Source of the DNA: TTA-H9 sp002071415
GTDB lineage: Bacteria > Bacteroidota > Bacteroidia > Bacteroidales > TTA-H9
DNA: 12,389 nt
Direction of reading: 5' to 3'
Assembly (NCBI GenBank): GCA_035411425.1
Contig: DAONSX010000063.1
Span: 1-12,389, forward strand
The notes under the pieces are model-generated. The model searched no databases. It was given only the letters and a program-made list of their open reading frames with translations, and was not told the origin of the DNA. Of this stretch, positions 1 to 7,187 are shown piece by piece. The stretch's first letter is position 1; each line of letters starts with the position of its first letter. Both the position numbers and the translations under genes were made by a program.

Positions 1-1
1 G

Positions 2-172
2 ATGAAAAGTTTTGGAAAAATTTTTAGGGTGACGCATTGTCGAAGTCAGGAAGATAATGATATAGAGGGATTCCTATACATTTTATATATTTTCGATAAG
101 AGTCTTGCGTTATTGCCCCGGATTCCTCGAATAAGGAGTTATGGCATTGCTCTGGCAATGAAATCAGACTAA
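2..172 (+). pseudogene. Probable remnant of chorismate synthase (aroC) 5' end
   Basis: A 56-codon open frame starts with ATG at position 2 and reads MKSFGKIFRVT in its first eleven codons. That is the typical N-terminus of chorismate synthase, which in intact enzymes continues TFGESHG. Here the GESHG block is lost: positions 38-52 look like that block with several small deletions (GAA-GT-CA-GGA). Weaker traces follow in AroC order: IEGF at 62-73 (compare IDGxP) and G-IALAMKSD at 143-169 (compare TTGTPIAL..N.D), before TAA at 170-172. Spacing between the blocks is shorter than in real AroC. Intact AroC is about 350 residues and converts EPSP to chorismate, so this fragment cannot be active. 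Only the first block is strong; the rest is inference. It could instead be an unrelated short ORF or a damaged assembly end. Confidence 0.45.
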
Positions 173-177
173 ATTTG
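145..177 (+). promoter_or_regulatory. Bacteroidetes-type promoter with overlapping inverted repeat
   Basis: TAAATTTG at 170-177 fits the Bacteroidetes -7 consensus TAnnTTTG exactly. ATTG at 146-149, 20 nt upstream, differs by one base from the -33 consensus TTTG, and the spacing is in the normal range. A perfect 6-bp inverted repeat, CATTGC (145-150) - TCTG - GCAATG (155-160), covers the -33 element and could be an operator. The expected transcription start is about 182-184, at or next to the ATG of the TPR gene. The mRNA would then be nearly leaderless, or translation would start at the second ATG (191). Confidence 0.45.
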
Positions 178-181
178 CTGC

Positions 182-2026
182 ATGAAAAGGATGAATCATT
201 TTCTTTTTATTCTGCCTATTCTCCTTTTTTGTTATTGGGGAGTGAAAGGTCAAGACATCAGCAAGCCTCCTTCGAAGGAACAGATGGCCTATAATTATTA
301 TCAGCAAAGAAATTTCACCAAAGCACTTCCTATTTTCGAAGAATTATACAATACCAGAATCGGGAGCAATTATTATCCTTATTATTTGCAGTGCCTGATC
401 GAGTTGAAGGAATTTGAAAAAGCAAAAAAAACGGTAGAAACCGAGATGAAAAGAACGCCCAATCAATCGAGATTACAGGTTGATTTGGGTTATGTTTATA
501 TGGTTTCGGGTAAAACCGACAAGGCATATAGGATATTTGAGGAAGTCATTGAGAATTTAAAGAAAAATCCTCAGGATGCTGCTTCATTGGGCATAGCGTT
601 CAGGGCAAAAAATTTGAATGAGTTTGCTTTAAAAACTTATGCGAAAGGGAGAGAATTATTGAAAAATCCGGATGCTTTTCAGATGGAGATTGCCAGCACT
701 TATGAAGCCAGTGGTGATTTTCATGGAATGACAGAAGCATTTCTGGATATGCTTTCCACAAAGCCCGAGCAAATGAGTCTTATCCAGTCGAGGCTGCAAT
801 TTTATCTAATGCAGGTACCCGAGAAGGATAATGTGGATTATTTATATGGGGCAATTTTGGAAAGAATGCAAAAAAATCCTTCCATTATGGTTTATTCCGA
901 GATGATGTATTGGTTTACGATGATGGCAGGTGATTATCCTGAAGCTCTGAGGGTAGCATTATCACTCGTAAAACGTAATAATGAAGATGGAGGAAGGTTA
1001 TTGGCCGTAGCCCGAAACTGCATTGAGACAAACGATGAAAAGACTGCTGAAAAGGCTTTGTCATATATATATGATCAGGGTTCTGCTCATCCATTATTTT
1101 TAACTGCAGCCGAAGAATTGTATAAGTTGAAATACCGAAAACTCATCAAAGGAGAACATAAGAAAAACGAATCACCCGAGGTTATTGCAGGGCAAATCGA
1201 GGAGATTCTGTCACAGCAGGGAGAAAATATGCGCACCATCGAATTGATGAGGATTTTAGCCAGAATATATGCTTATATAATGGACCGGCCAGAGAAAGCT
1301 CTTGACATCCTCGAGCGTGCGGCCGGAATAAGAGGTTTGCCGCCTGAAATATTGGCCAGAATCAATATGGATATGGCAAAGGTTGAAGTTTATATAGGAC
1401 GGTTGTGGGATGCTGCTTTAATCTATGGACGTTTGGAAAGAGATTTTCCCAATCATCCCCTTGGAGAAGAAGCCAAGTTAGAATATGCCAAACTAATGTA
1501 TCAGGCTGGGGAGCATAAATGGGCTTTGCTTCATCTTGAAATTCTAAGGGGAGCTATTCATAAACCTGTGGCCAACGATGCCCAGGAATTGTATTTATTC
1601 ATACAGGAGGCTTTGAACGAGGATACCACCGGTCGGATATTGCATTACTTTGGCAGCAGTGAATTGCTTAGTATTAGAAAACAATACGCCATGGCACTTC
1701 GAACGCTCGATAGCGTTTCGATGTTCTTTGGAAATAGCTGGGGCCAGGATTATGCATTGTTGAGAAAAGCAAGGATTTATAAGGAAATGAGGGAATACAA
1801 TATAGCCGATTCCATTTATTCTACTCTTGTGAGAATTTTTCCTCGAAGCCTGGTTGCCGACGATGCTCTATTAGAGCTTGCTTCCTTAAGAGAAATAACC
1901 CATCAACCCGAAAAGGCCTATAAAACTTATGAGGACTTGATTTTAAACTATCCAAACAGTTATATGGTCGAAACTGCTCGCAAAAAACTTCAGATTCTGC
2001 AAAATGTCAAAACAGGATTACAATAG
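182..2026 (+). CDS. Secreted tetratricopeptide repeat protein
   Basis: The 614-residue protein opens with a signal peptide: basic MKRM, a hydrophobic stretch at about 6-18, and likely cleavage near VKGQ (21-24). There is no lipobox. The rest is alpha-helical with degenerate TPR units: about 35-55 (YNYYQQRNFTKALPIFEEL), 97-128 (LGYVYMVSGKTDKAYRIFEE) and a cleaner pair near the C-terminus at about 535-600, where A-x-x-Y-x-x-L and NYPNS-type turns recur. TPR arrays are protein-binding scaffolds, so this is probably a periplasmic or outer-membrane-associated adaptor; no catalytic motif is visible. The last 23 nt overlap the start of rsmA, suggesting coupled translation. ATG at 182 is used here, but the promoter at 146-177 ends only 4 nt before it, so ATG at 191 (MNHFLF) is a real alternative. 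No precise family name can be assigned. Confidence 0.85.
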   Translation: MKRMNHFLFILPILLFCYWGVKGQDISKPPSKEQMAYNYYQQRNFTKALPIFEELYNTRIGSNYYPYYLQCLIELKEFEKAKKTVETEMKRTPNQSRLQVDLGYVYMVSGKTDKAYRIFEEVIENLKKNPQDAASLGIAFRAKNLNEFALKTYAKGRELLKNPDAFQMEIASTYEASGDFHGMTEAFLDMLSTKPEQMSLIQSRLQFYLMQVPEKDNVDYLYGAILERMQKNPSIMVYSEMMYWFTMMAGDYPEALRVALSLVKRNNEDGGRLLAVARNCIETNDEKTAEKALSYIYDQGSAHPLFLTAAEELYKLKYRKLIKGEHKKNESPEVIAGQIEEILSQQGENMRTIELMRILARIYAYIMDRPEKALDILERAAGIRGLPPEILARINMDMAKVEVYIGRLWDAALIYGRLERDFPNHPLGEEAKLEYAKLMYQAGEHKWALLHLEILRGAIHKPVANDAQELYLFIQEALNEDTTGRILHYFGSSELLSIRKQYAMALRTLDSVSMFFGNSWGQDYALLRKARIYKEMREYNIADSIYSTLVRIFPRSLVADDALLELASLREITHQPEKAYKTYEDLILNYPNSYMVETARKKLQILQNVKTGLQ

Positions 2027-2798
2027 CCAAAAGGTAAGTCCAAAAAAGTTTCTCGGACAGCATTTCTTACATGATAAGAACATTGCCCGGAAGATTGTAG
2101 AGAGTTTGAGCCTCCAAACGCATAACATTCTTGAGATCGGCCCGGGCATGGGTATGTTGACCCAATATTTATTGCAAAAGCCAAATATAAACCTCAAACT
2201 CGTCGAAATCGACAATGAATCGGTAGTTTATCTCAAAGAAAGATTTCCCCAAATAGCCGAAAACATCATCTTTTCCGATTTTCTTCAACTCGATATTCAT
2301 AGTATATTTAATGAACCTTTCGCCATCATAGGAAATTTTCCCTATAATATATCTTCACAAATTCTTTTCAAAGTTTATGAACATGTAGAAATGATCACCG
2401 AGCTTAGCGGAATGTTTCAGGCCGAAGTGGCTAGGCGCATCATCAGCGGTCCGGGAAACAAGGATTACGGGATTTTAAGTGTTTTAATACAAACATTTTA
2501 CGATGGGAAATATCTTTTTACGGTAAATGAAAATGTATTTACTCCTCCACCGTCAGTGAAATCGGGTGTGATTCATTTGAAACGCAATCCTGGCAAACAT
2601 CTCCCATGTCCGCTCGAGGATTTCACCCTACTGGTCAAAACGGCCTTCAACCAAAGAAGAAAAGTTCTGCGCAATGCACTTTCGAGATTCCAGTTTAATT
2701 TCGATGCGCATGTCGAAGTATTGTTGCAAAAACGTGCCGAGCAACTCAATAGCCAGGATTTTATTTATTTGACATGCTCATTGCAGAAATTTCAATGA
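2004..2798 (+). CDS. rsmA: 16S rRNA (adenine1518/1519-N6)-dimethyltransferase RsmA/KsgA
   Basis: RsmA uses S-adenosylmethionine to dimethylate two adjacent adenines in the helix 45 loop of 16S rRNA, a late step in 30S assembly; loss gives kasugamycin resistance. At 264 residues it has normal family length. Visible motifs in order are KFLGQHFL at 15-22 (family N-terminal signature), the SAM-binding loop LEIGPGMG at 43-50, acidic E68-D70 ending motif II, the catalytic motif GNFPYNIS at 110-117 (NFPY instead of NLPY, which is usual in Bacteroidetes), TPPPSVKS at 180-187 and FNQRRKVLRN at 215-224. ATG at 2004 puts FLGQHFL at the normal distance from the N-terminus and lies inside the end of the upstream TPR gene in another frame, so translation is probably coupled. 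It is the only clearly cytosolic enzyme in the window. Confidence 0.97.
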   Translation: MSKQDYNSQKVSPKKFLGQHFLHDKNIARKIVESLSLQTHNILEIGPGMGMLTQYLLQKPNINLKLVEIDNESVVYLKERFPQIAENIIFSDFLQLDIHSIFNEPFAIIGNFPYNISSQILFKVYEHVEMITELSGMFQAEVARRIISGPGNKDYGILSVLIQTFYDGKYLFTVNENVFTPPPSVKSGVIHLKRNPGKHLPCPLEDFTLLVKTAFNQRRKVLRNALSRFQFNFDAHVEVLLQKRAEQLNSQDFIYLTCSLQKFQ

Positions 2799-2836
2799 TA
2801 TGTTATAATTATAATATTTTTACCTACTGAAAGAAA

Positions 2837-4864
2837 ATGGCCGGAAAAATTGTCGTAGACAAATTTACGAAGAAAGAGACTTCAAAGCGAGCAATGCGGA
2901 CAAAAAGCGATCGAAGTCATTTATATATTTTGATTTTTCTCGCAGCTTTTTGTTTGCTTCTTTATGCGAATACTATACCCAATGATTATTCTCTGGATGA
3001 TGAACTTGTTACCTGGACCAACCCTCAGGTATCGAAAGGGATAAAGGCTTTGCCCGAGATATTTACGACATTTTATTACCAGGCGAGTGGGAATGTTGGG
3101 ACCATAGCCTTTGGTTACAGGCCTTTAGCAAAGGCTACGTTTGCTATAGAACGTTCTATTTTTGGAGTAAACCCTCATATAAGCCATTTCATCAATATTT
3201 TGCTTTATATTGCAACTGCCTGGCTGCTTTACCTTATACTTCGAAGGCTTTTCAGGCAATCTCATTGGATTTTTCCTTTAACTATTACACTTATTTTTCT
3301 GGCACATCCTTTACATACCGAAGTAGTGGCCAGTCTGAAGAATAGAGAAGAATTGCTTGCCTTTTTGGGCGCTTTGGGAGGAATGTGGTTTTTCCTCGAT
3401 TATGCCAACAGCGGAAAAATAAAGCATATCTTGTTGGGAACCTTTTGTTTCTTATTGGGTTATATCTCCAAGTCGTCCATTATGCCATTCTTATTGATTT
3501 ATCCTCTTACGCTATACTTCTTCACTGATGTTAAATCGAGGCAATTGGTAGTCATAACCATAGTTTCTTTGCTCGTATTCATCATTGCTCAGTTAGGACC
3601 AATGTTGTTTTTACCCGAACCCATTCATTCTAATGCTTTGGTGGAGAACCCACTTTATCTGGAGAAAAACCTGATGACAAGGGTAGCTACTGGATTCGTG
3701 GGTTTGTTGCATTACCTCGGCCTTTTATTCTGGCCTTCTCCTCTTCTTTTTTATTATGGCTATGACATGATTCCCGTGGCAAGTTTCGCAAATCCGGTAG
3801 CATTTTTTTCTCTAATCCTTCATTTGGCTTTACTTGCCATAGCCATTGTACTATTTCGCAAGAAACATATCCTTTCTTATGCCATACTGTTTTATCTTGT
3901 CAGTATTGCCATGTATTCCAATATTCTCGTTCCTGTAGTTGGAATAGTTGGAGATCGTTTTGCTTATATAGCTTCTCTGGGATTTGCTATTGCTATAGGA
4001 TGGATAATCTTCAGAATTGTTCAGGGAAAATCACGAAAAACCATTTCGGGTTACAAACCCTCGGCAGGTATCATAATTCTACTTTTGATAATCTTGATAC
4101 CCTACTGCATAGTAACGATCGATAGAAACAAAGATTGGAAAAATCTTACCACTCTCTACGAAGCCGATATTCCGTATTTGGAGCGTTCGGTAAAAGCCAA
4201 CACGCAATATGCGGGCAATTTGATGTATAATGCCTTCAATATTGCACAAAAACAAGGTCGACTTCCTTCACTTGAAAATATCAACAAGATGATTAAGCAT
4301 TATAATTTGAGCTTGAAAATCTTACCCGATTACTATGATGCCTTGAACGGACTGGGAACTGTGTATAGCAATTTCTTGGGAGATTACAAGCGGGCGATTC
4401 ATTACTTCGAAGCTGCTGCCCGATCTAACCCCAATAATGTGGCCGCTTATATCAATCTTGGTTATGTATACAGAGAATTGGAGAATAATGAGAAAGCCCT
4501 TGAATGTTATCATAAGGTTCTTGCTATAGATTCAACCAAAGTGAAAGCCTATTTCAAACTTGCTGAAATTTATTTCGAGATGGGGGATATTGCAACGGCA
4601 ACTCGAATGAATATACTGGCTACTCGTTTCGATTCATATACTAATGTACCTTACATAAATATAGGAAATTATCATTTGCTCAATCGAGATACATTGGACG
4701 CAGTGGAGTGGTACGAAAAAGCCGTCGAAAAACAACCCGATTATGGATTATGTATGAAACTTTACATGCATTATTCGAAAGAGGGGGATCTGCAGAAAGC
4801 TAATTATTATAGGCAAATGTCTGAGCAAACCAGAAATCTCACAAAAAAAACCTTCGATAAATAG
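2837..4864 (+). CDS. GT-C/TMTC-like membrane glycosyltransferase with C-terminal TPRs
   Basis: The 675-residue protein has two parts. Residues about 29-430 form about ten membrane segments. The first outer loop carries NDYSLDDELV (49-58), and paired acidic residues in the first loop are typical of GT-C enzymes that use polyprenyl-phosphate sugars. HPLHTEVVASLKNREELLA (157-175), SKSS (211-214) and GDRFAYIASLGF (372-383) match the pattern of eukaryotic TMTC/DUF1736 proteins and their bacterial relatives, which transfer mannose to proteins. Residues about 485-665 contain TPRs, best seen at 499-530, 535-566 and 568-600, probably on the periplasmic side. By family analogy it may glycosylate exported proteins, with the TPRs choosing substrates; donor and substrate are unknown. 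ATG at 2837 follows GAAAGAAA; Met20 is a possible later start. A weak promoter-like pair (TTTC 2790, TATTTTTA 2815) lies upstream. The next gene starts 2 nt after the stop. Confidence 0.75.
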   Translation: MAGKIVVDKFTKKETSKRAMRTKSDRSHLYILIFLAAFCLLLYANTIPNDYSLDDELVTWTNPQVSKGIKALPEIFTTFYYQASGNVGTIAFGYRPLAKATFAIERSIFGVNPHISHFINILLYIATAWLLYLILRRLFRQSHWIFPLTITLIFLAHPLHTEVVASLKNREELLAFLGALGGMWFFLDYANSGKIKHILLGTFCFLLGYISKSSIMPFLLIYPLTLYFFTDVKSRQLVVITIVSLLVFIIAQLGPMLFLPEPIHSNALVENPLYLEKNLMTRVATGFVGLLHYLGLLFWPSPLLFYYGYDMIPVASFANPVAFFSLILHLALLAIAIVLFRKKHILSYAILFYLVSIAMYSNILVPVVGIVGDRFAYIASLGFAIAIGWIIFRIVQGKSRKTISGYKPSAGIIILLLIILIPYCIVTIDRNKDWKNLTTLYEADIPYLERSVKANTQYAGNLMYNAFNIAQKQGRLPSLENINKMIKHYNLSLKILPDYYDALNGLGTVYSNFLGDYKRAIHYFEAAARSNPNNVAAYINLGYVYRELENNEKALECYHKVLAIDSTKVKAYFKLAEIYFEMGDIATATRMNILATRFDSYTNVPYINIGNYHLLNRDTLDAVEWYEKAVEKQPDYGLCMKLYMHYSKEGDLQKANYYRQMSEQTRNLTKKTFDK

Positions 4865-4866
4865 AA

Positions 4867-5802
4867 ATGCATTTCAGTTTTATTCCCGATTTTTCTCATC
4901 AAAAGCCTTTTCCGAAGCTTTTATTATTGATGATAATCATAATGATTTGCATGTTGTTTTCATCGTTGTTTGCAATGGGAACGGCTGTACTTATCTGGGG
5001 TGAAAGGGTTCTTCAGGTATCAGACCCATCGATTATCAAAGACAGCCCTTCGTTGATTGCTGCCTATAAATATATGCAAATGATCAATCATGCTGGAACT
5101 TTTCTCCTCTCAGGTTTTATCTATTTATTTATTGCTGATAAACCGAGACTGAAAAGCCTAACCTCCAGCAAATTGCCACCCCAGTCACAGCTATGGATGG
5201 TACTTCTGCTGATCATTATTTCTACGCCATGGATTTCGAAAGTGTATGAATGGAATCGAACATTTTCCTTGTCTTATTGGCCTTCCATAGAACAGTGGTT
5301 GGAACGAACTGCGCAGCAAAGCGAGGATATGGTGAATGTTTTTTTGCATAGAGCTTCATTTATAGGCGCATTGGCCAATGTTCTCATAATTGCTGTACTT
5401 CCTGCCTTGGGCGAAGAACTTATCTTTAGAGGAATCTTGCAACCCCTGTTGAACCAGTGGTGGAAAAACATTCATTTGAGTATAATGATATCTGCTTTGC
5501 TATTCAGTATGATGCATCTCGATTTCTTCGGGTTCTTACCTCGCCTGGGATTGGGAATCATGTTCGGATATCTTTATTATTTTTCGGCTAACCTGTGGTT
5601 GCCTATTCTTGCTCATTTCCTCAATAATTTCCTGGCTCTGGTGGTTTCTTTTCTTTCTGAAAAACACATTACAGAAATTCCTTATCATGAGTTTGGAAGT
5701 GTCGACAATTTATGGGTCAATCTGTTCAGTTTTATATTCACGCTTTTCATTTTTGCATGGTTCTATAAAATTCGAATGAAGACCCTGCCCTCAAAGAAGT
5801 GA
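4867..5802 (+). CDS. CPBP family intramembrane glutamic/metalloprotease (Abi/CAAX-like)
   Basis: The 311-residue integral membrane protein has about eight hydrophobic segments and the CPBP (CAAX protease and bacteriocin-processing) signature. Motif 1 is EELIFRG (183-189: E183, E184, R188), motif 2 is FSMMHLDF (213-220, H217), and motif 3 is HFLNN (250-254, H250 and N253/N254). These residues form the buried active site in Rce1-type proteases. All expected residues are present, so the enzyme is likely active. Bacterial members act in bacteriocin processing or immunity, signal cleavage or unknown roles, and nothing here fixes the substrate. The start lies 2 nt after the stop of the glycosyltransferase-like gene, so the two are almost surely on one transcript and may act on the same exported proteins. 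The gene ends the plus-strand run and faces the minus-strand genes across a 208-nt gap. Confidence 0.93.
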   Translation: MHFSFIPDFSHQKPFPKLLLLMIIIMICMLFSSLFAMGTAVLIWGERVLQVSDPSIIKDSPSLIAAYKYMQMINHAGTFLLSGFIYLFIADKPRLKSLTSSKLPPQSQLWMVLLLIIISTPWISKVYEWNRTFSLSYWPSIEQWLERTAQQSEDMVNVFLHRASFIGALANVLIIAVLPALGEELIFRGILQPLLNQWWKNIHLSIMISALLFSMMHLDFFGFLPRLGLGIMFGYLYYFSANLWLPILAHFLNNFLALVVSFLSEKHITEIPYHEFGSVDNLWVNLFSFIFTLFIFAWFYKIRMKTLPSKK

Positions 5803-5973
5803 GATTGTGAAAATCGGAATCGGGAGCCCCTGATGATATTTCAGTGCTATTAAGTTTAAGCCAATCATTTATTATGTAGGATAAGGCCTGAAATTCTGAC
5901 AAGTAGTCTTTCTGATTTATTTCGCTTTCATAACCTTATCTAAGATGATGGATTTTAGATAGTCGATGGACAT
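5747..5973 (-). pseudogene. Possible frameshifted small gene in the convergent gap
   Basis: On the minus strand ATG at 5973 opens a frame reading MSIDYLKSIILDKVMKAK and stops at TAA (5917-5919). In the -1 frame, reading continues without a stop from 5920 down to TGA at 5747-5749 for 57 codons, with segments such as QKDYLSEFQALSYIINDW. Both pieces have a protein-like, amphipathic helical composition and join at an AAA/TAA site, so one base gain or loss would give a protein of about 75 residues. The distal 56 nt run antisense to the end of the CPBP gene. No family was recognised and no clear ribosome binding site was seen. Chance open frames are common at this base composition, so this is a weak call. 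Confidence 0.2.
5937..5961. repeat. AT-rich hairpin between convergent genes
   Basis: TATCTAAGAT (5937-5946) pairs with ATTTTAGATA (5952-5961) around the loop GATGG, giving ten pairs including one G-T. Neither strand has a T-run after it, so it is not a standard intrinsic terminator. Its place between convergent genes suggests a transcript-end or stabilising structure for one or both runs. Confidence 0.35.
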
Positions 5974-6010
5974 TACTTTGAAATGAAACGCACTATCATG
6001 GAGACATCTT

Positions 6011-7114
6011 TTATTTAATCAGCTTTTCAAGAAAATCGATCAAGGCTTTACCTCTCAAATTGTTTTGTATGATAATTCCCCGGGGATCGACCAGAACGGA
6101 GTGAGGTATGGAATTAACCCCATAAAGTTCTGCTGCTTCCGATTTCCAGCCTTTAAGGTCTGAAACGTGTGTCCATGTCAGTTGATCTTTCCTGATAGCT
6201 TCTACCCATTTATCGCGACGTGTATCCAGTGATACGCCGAAAATTTCGAATCCCTTGTCATGAAAACGTTGGTAGGCCTTTACAAGATTGGGCGATTCTT
6301 CTCGGCATGGGCTACACCATGATGCCCAAAAATCAATCAGGACGTATTTTCCTCTGAAAGAGGACAAAGTCCGTAAAATGCCCATGGTATCGTCGAGAGC
6401 GATTTCTGGTGCGGGTTTCCCAATTTCGACATTGCGTAAGGTTTGAATACGTTTCTTTAACATGCGTACATACACCGAGTTTTCGAGCTCGGGAGGAAAT
6501 ATCGAAGTAAGGCTGTCGAGTTTATTTACGTTTAAATTGTAAACCAGTCTTTGATGAATCAAAAAGGGAGAAATGACCGAATGCTTATGCTGGCTGATAA
6601 ATTGCATAATCACTTTATTTTGCTGCTTGTCGAGTAAATCCCACAGTGTTTCGATATTTTTCAGTGCCAAGGTATCATTGGTTTTACGTGCTTGATTGTA
6701 TTGCAGATACAATTCTTCCTGGCGATTTTCATAGGATGCCAGCATAGATTTGAATTTTGAATATTCATCATTTAGGGGTGAACCCGAAATCTTTATATGT
6801 TCCAAACTGTCGGCATGCCCATATATCGAGACTCTGGCATTTTCCAGGAAAAGGCCTATGCGGTCGGGTTTGCCATTTAAAGTGATATAGGCAAAAATAG
6901 GTTCGGATTGTGAACCTTTGAAGGTAAATTTTCCATTCGATATGGTTGTCGAGTCGATTGTTCGAATACCATCTTCTCCAATAACCTGCAAGTAGGCCAT
7001 TCCGTCATTCAAACCCTCGAGATTGCACTCGAGAAAATACTGGTCGGATTTTTGGCAGCTAAATAGCATGATTGCCAATAAGACCGGAAACGAAAGCAGT
7101 GAATTTTTTTTCAT
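6011..7114 (-). CDS. TlpA-like thioredoxin lipoprotein (DUF4369 + AhpC/TSA-thioredoxin)
   Basis: The 367-residue protein starts with a lipoprotein signal, IMLFSC, with the lipidated cysteine at 20. Residues about 25-115 form a beta-rich N-terminal region like the DUF4369 domain of Bacteroidetes TlpA proteins (ISNGKFTFKG, then ENARVSIYG). A helical linker with many Q/N/K follows at about 116-225. The thioredoxin fold spans about 230-367 with GKPAPEIAL (232-240), the active site WASWCSPCREE (263-273, cysteines 267 and 270) and the cis-proline in NSIPHSV (P337). Such proteins are periplasmic thiol-disulfide reductases kept reduced by membrane electron carriers; the client here is unknown. It is the last gene of the minus-strand run, 73 nt after the rhomboid gene, and may have its own promoter at 7136-7165. 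ATG at 7114 gives a complete signal peptide. Confidence 0.93.
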   Translation of the reverse strand: MKKNSLLSFPVLLAIMLFSCQKSDQYFLECNLEGLNDGMAYLQVIGEDGIRTIDSTTISNGKFTFKGSQSEPIFAYITLNGKPDRIGLFLENARVSIYGHADSLEHIKISGSPLNDEYSKFKSMLASYENRQEELYLQYNQARKTNDTLALKNIETLWDLLDKQQNKVIMQFISQHKHSVISPFLIHQRLVYNLNVNKLDSLTSIFPPELENSVYVRMLKKRIQTLRNVEIGKPAPEIALDDTMGILRTLSSFRGKYVLIDFWASWCSPCREESPNLVKAYQRFHDKGFEIFGVSLDTRRDKWVEAIRKDQLTWTHVSDLKGWKSEAAELYGVNSIPHSVLVDPRGIIIQNNLRGKALIDFLEKLIK

Positions 7115-7135
7115 TCGAATTGTTTTTGGTTGCCA

Positions 7136-7165
7136 CGAAATTATAAAATTTTGTGCATTAGCAAA
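7136..7165 (-). promoter_or_regulatory. Possible promoter before the TlpA-like gene
   Basis: On the minus strand, TTTG (complement of 7162-7165) stands 18 nt before TAATTTCG (complement of 7136-7143). The second element differs from TAnnTTTG at one base, and the spacing is just short of the usual 19-21. The predicted start leaves a leader of about 15 nt before ATG at 7114. Plausible but weak. Confidence 0.28.
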
Positions 7166-7187
7166 GTGGATTTACATTTTCGATGGT

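Noticed and set aside
5819..5834. Short GC-containing hairpin after the CPBP gene as a terminator
   Set aside because: Only six pairs including a G-T, with no T-run after it; too weak to call.
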